63,502 nucleotides of DNA from NCBI GenBank assembly GCA_009908915.1, contig JAAAOJ010000012.1, positions 1 to 63,502 on the forward strand. Reading direction: 5' to 3'. The translations under genes were made by a program, and so were the position numbers. The notes under the pieces are model-generated. The model saw only the letters and a list, made by a program, of their open reading frames with translations. It did no database searches and was not told where the DNA came from. This DNA is from Planctomycetota bacterium (lineage in GTDB: Bacteria; Planctomycetota; Phycisphaerae; SM23-33). Positions 54,915 to 63,271 of this stretch are shown here, one piece after another (position 1 is the first letter of the stretch; each line of letters begins with the position of its first letter).

Positions 54915-56555
54915 TCACGACGCCTCCTCGGCGATGGCCTCGGCTTCGGGAAGTTCGATCTCACCGCTCAGGAGCTTGGGCAGTAGTGTGTCGCGCAAGT
55001 GAGACAAGATCATGTTTTGCTTAGCATAGAGCCGTTTGAAGCCCGGCTGACAGAAATCGAAGTATGCTTGCAGAACGTCATCAGGCGGAACGGGTAACTT
55101 GCAGGTACTCATTAGGCCTGAGGCGTCGAGATTGGGCACAGCCGTGCCATTAATGTAGTCGTGAATAGTTCGATCGTTGAACTTACGGATAAAGAAACGA
55201 TCCAGGTAGACCGCGTGTGCTGGTGACGGTGTTGTAAACCGCTTCACGAAGTTTGAGTAGATTACGGGGTGTGTGTAAAGCTCATTGATTCGGTTCGCAC
55301 ACCAGAGAGGACGGCCGCAAGGCCCCGCACCAGAAGCTGCGATCAAGATGTCGTTTTCGGATGGAAGGCGTTTGTCGATGGCGTTTGCCTTCACGTAGCG
55401 GGTTGGTGCCTTGGGCGCAAACCCACCTGCTCGCAAATCCTCCATGTCGCATCCGCGTAGACAAATTGCAGGAACCGTACCTTCTTTCTGAGTATCGCTA
55501 CCCCACTGGCCGCCGATGGCTTGTTCGGCTATATCGCCAACAACGCTTGCTTTCCACCCCTTCGGAATCGGACCGAGGTCGGAGTCTTCGAAGGCGTCGG
55601 GGAAGAGGTCGGCGATGTCGGCGGGGAGGCCCCCGGAAGTGGGGTCGCGGGCGTTTCCGGGGGCGGCTTTGGCGTGGACGGGGTCGCCTGTCTGCGTGCG
55701 GGCGATGGCGGCGATTTCCTTTTTTAGCCATTTGCGCCCGAAACCTGTCTTTAGCCACTTCTCGCGTTCGACCGCTGCTTCCCGCGATGGCTGCCTTTCC
55801 CAGTAAGCCACTCGCTGTGGCGGATGTGCTTTTGTCCAACTGCCCCCTTTGCCCGCTGTATGTTGCAGCCATCGCTGCCGCAGGTCTTCGGTCTGGCCGA
55901 TATAAAGGCTTCCGTCGTCGCACTCCAGAGCGTAGACGAACCAGGTATCGCGCGAGGCCTGCGGCAGAAGCCTGTCTGCGTGTTCCGCACAGGCAGACAG
56001 CGATTCATCCTGTTGCTTTGCCGCCATCTTCGCCCGCACAGGCAGGAAGTCGATGAACCAGCTCTTGAAGATCGCCGCCGCCATCTTCTCGAGCGTCTGG
56101 TTCATCCGCCGGTTCAACTCGATCTTGTCGTCCAGCTTGCCCAGCACATCGGCGATGCGCTGTTGGACGGGAAGAGGGGGAACAGTCACCTTGGCCTGAT
56201 GTAGGTGATTCCGGTTCACGCCGGGCACAGCCGACTTATCCGAATATGCGACGAAGTCAATCCCGCGAAGGAAATAACTGACGAAGCGGGGGTTGTTGCC
56301 CTTGAAGTCCTTCACATACAGGGCGGTGTTGAGCGGCCAGTAATCAGTGGTGATGTAGTAGACCTCACCAATCGTGCCGTATCGCCCGGTCACGACTCCT
56401 GGCGCTTTAGCCTTGGATTCTGCATGCGTATCAGTGGGGCCAGAAGACGACACGACAGGGAATGGCCCCGGTCGGCGAGACTTGGTAGGAAGGTCGTAGC
56501 CCCTCTTGAGCTCGATCACTTCGCCCAGGGTTGTTGTCCGCCACTCACTCGCCAC
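54915..56555 (-). CDS. hsdS: Type I specificity subunit HsdS with an internal GIY-YIG domain
   Basis: A 546-residue specificity subunit. First target-recognition half (1-125), the conserved helical spacer (PPLPVQQRIADVLGKLDDKI, about 126-170), then I-F-K-S-W-F-I-D-F. Next comes an extra domain (205-281) with F-V-Y-A-L-E-C, S-L-Y-I-G-Q-T and A-V-E-R-E-K-W-L, a UPF0213-like GIY-YIG nuclease. The second half (319-546) starts F-P-D-A-F-E-D-S-D-L-G-P-I-P-K-G-W and ends in LLPKLLSGEIELPEAE. Domain order apart from the insert is normal for HsdS, which is usually about 400-450 residues. Overlaps the gene before it by 11 bases. Confidence 0.92.
   Translation of the reverse strand: MASEWRTTTLGEVIELKRGYDLPTKSRRPGPFPVVSSSGPTDTHAESKAKAPGVVTGRYGTIGEVYYITTDYWPLNTALYVKDFKGNNPRFVSYFLRGIDFVAYSDKSAVPGVNRNHLHQAKVTVPPLPVQQRIADVLGKLDDKIELNRRMNQTLEKMAAAIFKSWFIDFLPVRAKMAAKQQDESLSACAEHADRLLPQASRDTWFVYALECDDGSLYIGQTEDLRQRWLQHTAGKGGSWTKAHPPQRVAYWERQPSREAAVEREKWLKTGFGRKWLKKEIAAIARTQTGDPVHAKAAPGNARDPTSGGLPADIADLFPDAFEDSDLGPIPKGWKASVVGDIAEQAIGGQWGSDTQKEGTVPAICLRGCDMEDLRAGGFAPKAPTRYVKANAIDKRLPSENDILIAASGAGPCGRPLWCANRINELYTHPVIYSNFVKRFTTPSPAHAVYLDRFFIRKFNDRTIHDYINGTAVPNLDASGLMSTCKLPVPPDDVLQAYFDFCQPGFKRLYAKQNMILSHLRDTLLPKLLSGEIELPEAEAIAEEAS
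55713..55943 (-). other. GIY-YIG domain inside hsdS
   Basis: About 77 codons, residues 205-281, in frame. F-V-Y-A-L and Y-I-G are the signature strands, L-R-Q-R-W-L-Q-H carries the conserved Arg, and V-E-R-E-K-W supplies the Glu. The group resembles free-standing UPF0213 proteins of about 90 residues. In HsdS, the domain lies exactly at the join between the central spacer and the second recognition domain. Confidence 0.85.
55972..56000. repeat. Palindromic element inside hsdS
   Basis: Inverted arms CTGTCTGC (55972-55979) and GCAGACAG (55993-56000) enclose a 13-base core. It reads in frame as L-S-A-C-A-E-H-A-D-R and lies just before the GIY-YIG domain. Confidence 0.75.
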
Positions 56556-57054
56556 AGCCGACCTCCCATGCGATCTGCTCGCCGTTGCGGTCGAAAATAG
56601 TGCATCGAGTCTCTTGGCGTGTCGAGCCCAGAATCAGATGAAACCCATAAGAGTAGCCGTACTCATTGGTCAGTTGTCGCAGCTTGCGCTGATCCTGCAT
56701 GTATAAGTCATGGTGCCGATTGGACGCCTTCTTTACCTCAAAACAGATGAAATCGTTGCCGCTCCGCATCGTGCGTTTGTGAATGATGATATCCACGTAT
56801 CGGCCGGTCTCTGTACCATCTGGATTCGTGATTTGCTTGCCCCGCCGCGCCACGCCGTTCTCACAGCAAGCGTTGAAGTCGCAGTCGACGAAGTAATCTG
56901 GACACGCCAACTGTAGATAGTGCGCAAAACGAAACGTCAGACAGCGTTCACAAACGCCGCGGCCTTCATTCTGTTGAAATAGAAACTCATCGTGCGTGTA
57001 GAGTGTCTCAATACAATCTAGAATAATCCTCTTGATGTTCTCCAGACTGGTCAA
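56545..57054 (-). CDS. Small PD-(D/E)XK-like protein
   Basis: A 169-residue protein. The core V-D-I-I-I-H-K-R followed by D-F-I-C-F-E-V-K-K-A matches the Asp and E-x-K pattern of PD-(D/E)XK nucleases. The rest is Cys-rich at the start (CERCLTFRFAHYLQLACPDYF) and beta/alpha in the second half. It begins four bases inside the hsdM-tail ORF and ends 11 bases inside hsdS. Whether it cuts DNA is not known; it could be a small nuclease or a partner of the methylase. Confidence 0.65.
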   Translation of the reverse strand: MTSLENIKRIILDCIETLYTHDEFLFQQNEGRGVCERCLTFRFAHYLQLACPDYFVDCDFNACCENGVARRGKQITNPDGTETGRYVDIIIHKRTMRSGNDFICFEVKKASNRHHDLYMQDQRKLRQLTNEYGYSYGFHLILGSTRQETRCTIFDRNGEQIAWEVGCGE

Positions 57055-57194
57055 GCTTCACCACCTCCCCCATAGCCGAGGACCTCCAAGTTCTGGCGGA
57101 TGGCGGCGTCGAGTTTTTCGGCCTCGGCCATTTGCTCGTGAAGTTCCGCGAATAAGTACGCCAGCTGATTCTCTGGACTATTGTGTTTAAACAT
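57051..57194 (-). CDS. Short ORF repeating the HsdM C-terminal tail (copy after the toxin gene)
   Basis: A 47-residue ORF. Its last 30 residues, [25 protein letters not shown], are the C-terminal tail of HsdM, here followed by GGGEA. It lies after the PIN gene (overlap of eight bases) and before the PD-(D/E)XK gene (overlap of four). By itself it has no fold; it looks like the 3' end of an hsdM left at the far side of an inserted module. Confidence 0.8.
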   Translation of the reverse strand: MFKHNSPENQLAYLFAELHEQMAEAEKLDAAIRQNLEVLGYGGGGEA

Positions 57195-57729
57195 TTTCGT
57201 TGCCCTCCGGTGTCGCGTCCCACAATGTGCCTGTGGTTGGTCCGGACAGGACGAAGCGTGCGCGTTTACGGCGAAGCATATCGAAAGGGTTGACACAACG
57301 GACGTCGACGCCCAGACACACGTTGGGAATCTTGACGCGGTGGATCGAGTTCTCCGGGCGTTCGTGCGTGACGACGATGTGCCCGCCGGCGAGGGCCTGC
57401 GAGACAAGGTAATAGTCCGCGACCTGCAGGAACGTGTTCTTGGCAGCCGCGGTATAGCGCTCGTGCTGATTCACCCAGTCGGCGACAGTACCCAGAGCGG
57501 GCAGGGCGTTCGTATCGGGCGGCAGGAAGAAACCATCGCCGCGCCGGGCAGCCCACTCGGACAGTTGATCATCTCCTGCGGCCAGTTCATCACCCACGTG
57601 TTCGATGCTGAAAACTTCGCCAATGTGGTTTTGCTGCACAAGCCACTCCCAGAACGCCGGGCAGAAATCGAACCCGTAGTGCAAGTTCTTGGCCCTGATC
57701 AAGGTGTCGGCGTCGAGCAGGTAAGCCAT
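57187..57729 (-). CDS. PIN-domain (DUF4411) toxin
   Basis: A 180-residue DUF4411 PIN protein. Y-L-L-D-A-D-T-L-I at the start and D-Y-Y-L-V-S-Q-A-L-A-G-G-H-I-V-V-T-H-E near residue 105 give the acidic residues of the RNase site. Members are VapC-like toxins that cleave RNA and are paired with HTH-ImmA/IrrE-type antitoxins, as here. The stop of the antitoxin gene and this start share one base (TGATG). Confidence 0.88.
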   Translation of the reverse strand: MAYLLDADTLIRAKNLHYGFDFCPAFWEWLVQQNHIGEVFSIEHVGDELAAGDDQLSEWAARRGDGFFLPPDTNALPALGTVADWVNQHERYTAAAKNTFLQVADYYLVSQALAGGHIVVTHERPENSIHRVKIPNVCLGVDVRCVNPFDMLRRKRARFVLSGPTTGTLWDATPEGNENV

Positions 57730-58880
57730 CAGCGATTCACCCCCACGGTTTGCGCCAGTTCCTCAAACGTGGCCATCTTGCGACAGCCCAGGAGTCGGAA
57801 CGCCTCCGTGAAAGAGGCACGCCCCTCCCAAGCAGCGGTGGCGACGGCGCGCGCAAGGCGATGGCTGACGCGAGCCGGCGTAGTGAGGTAGTAGTCGCCT
57901 CCGCCTTTGCCTCGGCTAGCCACCTCGCGCAGACGCTGGAGCTCGGCGTCATAAGCGGACCCAAACTGGTCGCGGTTCAGACGGCGTGCGTCATACAGAC
58001 GGCGCAGAATCACCAGCGTGCTGACTTTGAATTGTCGCGCCAGCCGGCTTAGTTCCTCCTGGAGCGGCTCGGCCTCCTGGTATGCGTCACGCACGGCTGC
58101 AAGCGGCACAAGCAATTCAGCAGCAACTCGGTTGCACCAGCGTTCGACGTCGTGCGCCGGCGTGAATCGGGGGCTCACATCCGACAGCGCCGATTCACCG
58201 AGCCAGAGATGGGCCAGCTCGTGTGCCACAGTGAACATCTGAGCTGCTTTGCTGTCGGCCCCGTTGACAAACACCACTGGCGCAAACGGATCGACGAGGG
58301 CGAAACCGCGGAACTCGTCGGGGTCGAGTTTCCGACGCGTGTTGCTGCCGACGACGCCACTAACCATCACCAGCACGCCAAGCTCATCGGCCTGTCGGAT
58401 GAACGTTCGCAGCGCTTCCATCCAAGTTCGCAGTCTGCGTCGCTGATCTATGCTGAAGCCGAGAGCTTCGCGGATGCGGTCGGCGGTAGCGACGATATCG
58501 TCGGAGCGATTGACCGAGCCGACAAAGGACAGGGGCGCTTCGCCGACAGACCGAGCGTACTGCTGATACCATTCCTGTCGCTGCTGACAAAGGTAGATCG
58601 TCTCAAGCAGATTCGGCGAGGGGTGGGCGACCTGTTGGCCGCCAATCGTTCGGAAATCAGGGATAGGCACCTGCTCAACCGGGGGCTCGTTCAAGAAGAG
58701 GTAGCCGATGGGTGTGTGTGTCGCCTTGGCGAAATCCTGCAGTTGCCGGAACGTCGGTTGGCGTGCGCCACTACGCCATTCCTCTAGCTTGGGGAACCGC
58801 TGACACAAGCGATCCTCGCCGACATCGGATCGCTCCATGGCCCACTCGATTATCCGCGTTGGTACTGCGACACGCATCAT
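57729..58880 (-). CDS. XRE-type HTH plus ImmA/IrrE antitoxin
   Basis: A 383-residue protein. The N-terminal segment (residues about 10-60) resembles an HTH of the HigA/antitoxin type (L-E-E-W-R-S-G-A-R-Q-P-T-F-R-Q-L-Q-D-F-A-K). The C-terminal domain is of the ImmA/IrrE type with an intact zinc motif A-H-E-L-A-H-L-W (about 213-220) and the downstream N-R-V-A-A-E-L-L-V-P-L. It is the expected antitoxin of the following DUF4411 PIN toxin. Unlike the copy at 1223-1588 its HExxH motif is complete. Starts 52 bases after hsdM copy B. Confidence 0.88.
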   Translation of the reverse strand: MMRVAVPTRIIEWAMERSDVGEDRLCQRFPKLEEWRSGARQPTFRQLQDFAKATHTPIGYLFLNEPPVEQVPIPDFRTIGGQQVAHPSPNLLETIYLCQQRQEWYQQYARSVGEAPLSFVGSVNRSDDIVATADRIREALGFSIDQRRRLRTWMEALRTFIRQADELGVLVMVSGVVGSNTRRKLDPDEFRGFALVDPFAPVVFVNGADSKAAQMFTVAHELAHLWLGESALSDVSPRFTPAHDVERWCNRVAAELLVPLAAVRDAYQEAEPLQEELSRLARQFKVSTLVILRRLYDARRLNRDQFGSAYDAELQRLREVASRGKGGGDYYLTTPARVSHRLARAVATAAWEGRASFTEAFRLLGCRKMATFEELAQTVGVNR

Positions 58881-58932
58881 TTCTTCAGTCTACCCTTTCA
58901 AGGGCTGCTGCAAGCATACCTTTGCAGGTCTA

Positions 58933-59814
58933 TCATTCACCATAACCAAGCGCTTCAAGATTCTGGCGGATAGCAGCGTCGAGGTCTTCGGCCTCGGTCA
59001 TCTGTTCGTACAGTTCGGCGGACAGTTCGGCCATCTTCTCCTCAAAGGGTACGCCGTCGTCCTCGATCTCCTCGGCTCCGACGTAGCGGCCGGGAGTGAG
59101 GACGTGGCCATGGGCTTCGATCTCCTTGAGCTTCGCGGCCTTGCAGAATCCGGCGATATCCTCGTACTTGCCGGTGTCTTTCTCACCTCGCCAGGCGTGG
59201 TAGGTGCCCGCGATCTTGGCGATGTCGTCTTCGGTGAGTTCGCGGTGGGTGCGATCAGTCAGTTCACCGAGCTTGCGACCATCGATGAAGAGCGTCTCCC
59301 CGTGACGGGCGCGGAAGCCGCGTTCCTTGTCTGTGGCCTTGTTTCGGGTGAGGAACCAGAGGCAGACGGAGATAGGCGTGGTGTAGAAGAGCTGGCCGGG
59401 CAGAGAAATGATGCAATCGACAAGATCGTGTTCGACAAGAGCTGTCCGAATCTCCTTCTCGCCGGATGTATTGCTGCCAAGGGAGCCGTTGGCGAGAACG
59501 AATCCAGCGGTGCCGTGGGGCGCAAGGTGGTGGAGGAAATGGAGAATCCAGGCGTAGTTAGCGTTGCCACCGTCGACGTGGACGAACGAGCCGTCTTTCT
59601 GCTTGCGCTCGCCGCCGGGCGGCAGCGAGAACGCCCCGGAAGGCGCGTTGCCGGATGGCTGGTCGCCTGCCTGTCCTGCGGACGCAGGCAGGAACCGCTT
59701 CCAGCGGACATCGCTTTTGACTTTGGAGTAGCCCCAGTCCTCCATGTTGAACGGCGGATTGGCGTAGGCCGCCAGGTCGTCGAGGGTCATGATCGTGTCG
59801 GGCGCGTCGGTCAT
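58933..59814 (-). CDS. hsdM: HsdM copy B: HTH start fused to the C-terminal half of HsdM
   Basis: A 293-residue chimera. Residues 1-14 ([17 protein letters not shown]) are the N-terminus of the HTH protein at 63272-63502. They are joined directly to HsdM at [14 protein letters not shown], motif IV, and it then runs on to the normal HsdM end ([16 protein letters not shown]). Motif I for S-adenosylmethionine is absent, so this copy alone cannot methylate. The C-terminal domain that contacts HsdS is complete. A palindromic element lies at 59666-59692. ATG 59814 is chosen after GGAAGG; a GTG and an ATG are 9 and 6 bases upstream. Confidence 0.88.
   Translation of the reverse strand: MTDAPDTIMTLDDLAAYANPPFNMEDWGYSKVKSDVRWKRFLPASAGQAGDQPSGNAPSGAFSLPPGGERKQKDGSFVHVDGGNANYAWILHFLHHLAPHGTAGFVLANGSLGSNTSGEKEIRTALVEHDLVDCIISLPGQLFYTTPISVCLWFLTRNKATDKERGFRARHGETLFIDGRKLGELTDRTHRELTEDDIAKIAGTYHAWRGEKDTGKYEDIAGFCKAAKLKEIEAHGHVLTPGRYVGAEEIEDDGVPFEEKMAELSAELYEQMTEAEDLDAAIRQNLEALGYGE
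59666..59692. repeat. Palindromic element inside hsdM copy B
   Basis: CCTGCCTGTCC (59666-59676) and GGACGCAGGCAGG (59680-59692) form a near-perfect hairpin. It is absent at the same place in hsdM copy A. It reads in frame as L-P-A-S-A-G-Q-A-G. Confidence 0.8.
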
Positions 59815-60077
59815 CGGCATCACCTTCCGGACGGGTCGCGGGATCGCGGGGAGATAACCCCCTGATCCGCAGGTCAGATATTAGCCGCCGTCGACTATTT
59901 CTGTCAAAGATTGTCTTGTCAGGGCGACATCCAGAGTACCTTGCACCCGCGGCAGATACGGTCGCACCTGGAGCGATTAGGTACTTGGAAAAAGGGATTC
60001 TCCAAGATGCCACGGGAACCAGTTCCAGGTATTAGACACAGTCGCTTGCGCACGTGGCGATTTTCAGACGCGGCCGG
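59815..60077. other. Intergenic segment between copy B and the group II fragment
   Basis: No gene is visible. This stretch joins the start of hsdM copy B to the 9-base repeat array and is not similar to the DNA upstream of the HTH gene as far as can be seen in the window. Confidence 0.4.
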
Positions 60078-60199
60078 GGTTCAAAAGGTTCAACATGTCC
60101 AAAAGGCCCAAAAGGTTCAAAAGGTTCAACAGGGTCGCGTCGGGGGCTTTTCAACCTTTTCAACCTTTTCAGCCTTTTCAACCTATTGAACCTGTGGAC
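60078..60199. repeat. 9-base period repeats in two opposed arms
   Basis: On the plus strand the left arm (about 60080-60130) repeats AAAAGGTTC and variants. The right arm (about 60146-60199) repeats CTTTTCAAC. The two arms are roughly inverted with respect to each other. The array replaces the end of the group II intron protein. Confidence 0.75.
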
Positions 60200-60221
60200 C
60201 TTGGGCCCGTGTGGCCATACG

Positions 60222-60495
60222 GCTGGCCGTCCATGCCGGGCGTGCGTTTGCCACAGTTGGAGGTGACTCGTCTGACAGCCGTGGCACGGGCTGCAAACGA
60301 GCGGGTCAGGACGCGGGAAAGGCTCTTGACCTTTCCGTAGCGCCCTTGTTGCTGTGCCTTCACGATTCGAGCCTGAAGACGTCGCACCGTGTGATCCACT
60401 CGCCGCCAGTCGATGGCGTTGTAGTCAACCACGCCACGGATGCGCACGCTGTCGGTCGCTGCCGACGCGTTCGTTGTTTCGCCTTTCCGTGTCAT
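60222..60495 (-). pseudogene. N-terminal fragment of a group II intron reverse transcriptase (LtrA-like)
   Basis: About 91 codons. I-D-W-R-R-V-D-H-T-V-R-R-L-Q-A-R-I, then K-S-L-S-R-V-L-T-R-S and A-V-R-R-V-T-S-N-C-G-K-R-T-P-G-M-D-G, match the RT0/RT1 start of group II intron-encoded proteins. The catalytic YADD region and the maturase and endonuclease domains are missing, because the frame runs into the 9-base repeats and ends at 60178. Confidence 0.8.
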
Positions 60496-60710
60496 CGGAT
60501 TGCCTCTCCGTTCGTTGTCGTGATCTGAGACCTGTCCGAAGTCAGCACGCTTTCGCGTCGTGGCACCAGGCCACGATCCCGATCATTACGACCGGGCATT
60601 CGCTTCCTCGGACATCCTTTACCCGCAACCCCATGGGCCGACCTCACGGCTGGCTTTCCCAGTGGGAGAGCTACGGGCTTACCCTGTTTCGCTATTGCTC
60701 CCGGACACAC
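60222..60710 (-). mobile_element. Truncated group II intron
   Basis: The putative 5' end of the intron, GTGTGTCCGG, begins at 60710 on the minus strand. The GUGYG start and the following structure-rich 210 bases (for example GGGAGCAATAGCGAAACAGGG) resemble domain I of bacterial group II introns. The 3' part, including the reverse transcriptase body and domains V-VI, is not present in the window up to hsdM copy B. Confidence 0.7.
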
Positions 60711-60724
60711 CGGGCTCCACCTAA

Positions 60725-60904
60725 TTACGCCGGGGATGCAACGTCTGCGATGGCCGTTGTCCGCGACAACCATCCTGATCCCTTGCCTTTTGGCCCGAGC
60801 CTACCCCCCCCATAACCCAGCACCTCCAGATTCTGCCCAATGGCGGCGTCTGCCTGTGCTTGACTGCGCGCAGCCAGGTCGAGTTCTTCGGCCTCGGCCA
60901 TCAT
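60725..60904 (-). CDS. Short ORF repeating the HsdM C-terminal tail (copy after DUF1016)
   Basis: A 59-residue ORF. It reads M-A-E-A-E-E-L-D-L, then [17 protein letters not shown], again the HsdM tail, with a ten-residue insert (L-A-A-R-S-Q-A-Q-A) between the first and second parts. The last 25 residues after the tail are unlike HsdM. The ATG overlaps the DUF1016 stop (ACATGATG). Confidence 0.75.
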   Translation of the reverse strand: MMAEAEELDLAARSQAQADAAIGQNLEVLGYGGGRLGPKGKGSGWLSRTTAIADVASPA

Positions 60905-62046
60905 GTGTCTCTTTCCACTTTTCGCAGTTCGTGTTCCAGCGCTTCGGCGGTGGGCAGGTCGTCTTTGAGCGGGTCGGGTAAGAGGCGGTAAGTGGAGACG
61001 CCGATCGGCTGACTGGTGTCGCGAAGGGTGTATTCGACGACGATGCGGCTGCGTTCCTTGCACAGGACGATGCCGATGGTGGGCTGGTCGCGGTCGGGAT
61101 CGCGCACCATGTCGTCGACGGCGCTGGTGTAGAAACTCATCTTCCCGGCGAACTCGGGTTTGAACGGCTCGACTTTCAGGTCGATGACGACGTAGCATCG
61201 CAGGTGCAAATGATAGAACAAAAGGTCGAGGTAGAAATCCTGATCGTCCACCTCGATATGATACTGGCTGCCGACGAAGGCAAACCCTTTGCCGAGTTCG
61301 AGCAGAAAATCGCGGATGTGATGGATGAGCTTTCGTTCGAGCTGCCGCTCGCCGATATCGGCCGCGAGGTCGCCGAGAAACTCGAAGACGTAGGGGTCCT
61401 TGACGACCTGGGCGGCGAGGTCCGATTGCGGGGCGGGCAGAGTCGATGCGAAGTTGGTGGTTGCGCCGCCTTGCCGGGCGAACAGGTCCGATTCGATCTG
61501 GTGGACGAGAACGGCACGGCTCCAGCCGTGTTCGCTTGTCTGCCGGGCGTACCAGAGGCGCTGTGCGGGGGCTTTGAGTTTCTGGAACAGGACGATGTTG
61601 TGACCCCAGGGGATTTCCGCCACGGGCGGCGGGGGCGTTCGGCCGTCTAAATCTCGCACAGCCTGTGCGAGTTCTGGCGAGCCCTTCGATTCTTGCACGG
61701 GCTGTGCGAGAATCTCGTCGGTCCAGGCCAGATAGAAGGCCCGCATTCGCCAGATATTGGCCGCGGAAAACCCGGTAATCCCGGGAAACTCGTTGCGAAG
61801 GTCTCGCGACAGCCGCTGCACAACCGCCTTGCCCCAGCCTTCGGCGCGCTGTCGTCGAACGATCGATTCGCCGATGGACCAGTAAAGCCGAATCAGTTCG
61901 CGATTGACCGATAGCACAGCCTTGACCTGAGACGCCCGGATGCGGGTTTTCAGGTCTTCGAGCAGTTCGGGATAGTCCACGGGTAGTTGTGCGTCGGGCC
62001 GTGGGGCAATCGATTTCTGGTCTTTGCCGCCCTGTTTATTCGCCAT
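60901..62046 (-). CDS. DUF1016/YhcG-family PDDEXK nuclease
   Basis: A 381-residue DUF1016 protein. The N-terminal part ([36 protein letters not shown]) is diagnostic. The C-terminal part has the PD-(D/E)XK core ([25 protein letters not shown]). Such proteins are common in restriction loci and toxin-like operons; exact role unknown. The ATG lies 11 bases inside the hsdM copy A stop, in a different frame. Confidence 0.85.
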   Translation of the reverse strand: MANKQGGKDQKSIAPRPDAQLPVDYPELLEDLKTRIRASQVKAVLSVNRELIRLYWSIGESIVRRQRAEGWGKAVVQRLSRDLRNEFPGITGFSAANIWRMRAFYLAWTDEILAQPVQESKGSPELAQAVRDLDGRTPPPPVAEIPWGHNIVLFQKLKAPAQRLWYARQTSEHGWSRAVLVHQIESDLFARQGGATTNFASTLPAPQSDLAAQVVKDPYVFEFLGDLAADIGERQLERKLIHHIRDFLLELGKGFAFVGSQYHIEVDDQDFYLDLLFYHLHLRCYVVIDLKVEPFKPEFAGKMSFYTSAVDDMVRDPDRDQPTIGIVLCKERSRIVVEYTLRDTSQPIGVSTYRLLPDPLKDDLPTAEALEHELRKVERDT

Positions 62047-63268
62047 AGCCCAGTACCTCCAGGTTCTGGCGGATGTCACCCTTGCCGGAGGCGTTGCTGG
62101 TGAGCGAACCATTGGCGAGGACGAAGCCTGCGGTCCCGTGTGGCGCGAGGTGGTGGAGGAAGTGGAGAATCCAGGCGTAGTTGGCGTTGCCGCCGTTTAC
62201 GGTGATGGTCGAGCCGTCTTTCTGCTTGCGCTCGCCGCCGGGCGGCAGCGAGAACGCCCCGGAAGGCGCGTTGCCGGCCCCGGAGCCGGGCTGGTTTCCG
62301 GGGGTTCCGGGGTCGAACCGCTTCCAGCGGACATCGCTTTTGACTTTGGAGTAGCCCCAGTCCTCCATGTTGAACGGCGGATTGGCGAGGATGTAGTCGG
62401 CCTTGAGGTCCTTGTGCTTGTCGTCGAGGAATGAATCGGCCCATTCGATTTTCGCATCAATGCCACGGATGGCGAGGTTCATCAGGGCCAGCCGCCACGT
62501 GGTGTAATTGGACTCCTGGCCGTAGATGGAGATCTCGCGGCGGACGGTCGGGCTGACCTTGCCCCCGGAAGTGCCTTTCTTTCCGTTACCGTTACTGGAG
62601 GCGTGGGCCTGCACGAACTTGGCGGCCTGGACGAACATGCCGCCCGAGCCGCAACAGGGGTCGAAGACGCGGCCCTTGTAGGGCTCGAGCATTTCGACGA
62701 GAAGACGAACGACACATTGGGCGGTGTAGAACTGCCCGCCGAGTTTGCCTTCGGCGGCGGCGAACTTGGCGAGGAAGTACTCGTAGACGCGGCCGAGGAT
62801 GTCCTGCTGGCGGCTCTTGGCGTCGCCCAGGCCGATGGTGGCGATCAGGTCGATGATCTCGCCGAGGCGGGCCTTGTCGAGCGCCGGGCGGGCGTAGTCC
62901 TTGGGCAGCACGCCTTTGAGCACCTTGTTGTCGCGCTCGATAGCGGCCATGGCGTCGTCAACGAGCGTGCCGATCTCCGGGCGCTTGGCGTTCTTCTGGA
63001 GGTACGACCAGCGGGCCTCGGGCGGCACCCAAACGATGTTGTCGGCGAGGTACTCGTCCTTGTCCTCCGGGTCGGCGAGGTCGTCGGCCTGCAGGGCGTT
63101 GAACTTCTCCATGAAGGCGTCGGAGATGTACTTCAGGAAGATCAGCCCCAGCACGACGTGCTTGTACTCGGCCGCGTCCATGTTGCCGCGCAGCTTGTCG
63201 GCGGCGGCCCAGAGCTTGTCCTCGAAGCCAAGGTTGGCGGCGGTGGTTGTTTTCGTTTGCTTTGCCAT
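62036..63268 (-). CDS. hsdM: HsdM copy A: N-terminal and catalytic domain, C-terminal domain deleted
   Basis: A 410-residue N6-adenine methylase of the type I M subunit. The N-terminal domain ([20 protein letters not shown]), motif region G-G-Q-F-Y-T and motif [12 protein letters not shown], and motif IV A-N-P-P-F-N are intact. After [14 protein letters not shown] it jumps to [11 protein letters not shown]. The roughly 150 residues that carry the helical C-terminal domain in copy B are gone. The junction is in frame. It starts three bases after the HTH gene. The catalytic core is complete, but contact with HsdS is probably lost. Confidence 0.9.
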   Translation of the reverse strand: MAKQTKTTTAANLGFEDKLWAAADKLRGNMDAAEYKHVVLGLIFLKYISDAFMEKFNALQADDLADPEDKDEYLADNIVWVPPEARWSYLQKNAKRPEIGTLVDDAMAAIERDNKVLKGVLPKDYARPALDKARLGEIIDLIATIGLGDAKSRQQDILGRVYEYFLAKFAAAEGKLGGQFYTAQCVVRLLVEMLEPYKGRVFDPCCGSGGMFVQAAKFVQAHASSNGNGKKGTSGGKVSPTVRREISIYGQESNYTTWRLALMNLAIRGIDAKIEWADSFLDDKHKDLKADYILANPPFNMEDWGYSKVKSDVRWKRFDPGTPGNQPGSGAGNAPSGAFSLPPGGERKQKDGSTITVNGGNANYAWILHFLHHLAPHGTAGFVLANGSLTSNASGKGDIRQNLEVLGYGE

Positions 63269-63271
63269 GCG

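Noticed and set aside
59911..60199. Plus-strand frame reading V-Q-K-V-Q-K-V-Q repeats
   Set aside because: It is simply the translation of the 9-base repeat array.
60078..60199. CRISPR array
   Set aside because: The units are 9 bases with no spacers and no cas genes are present, so it is a simple repeat.
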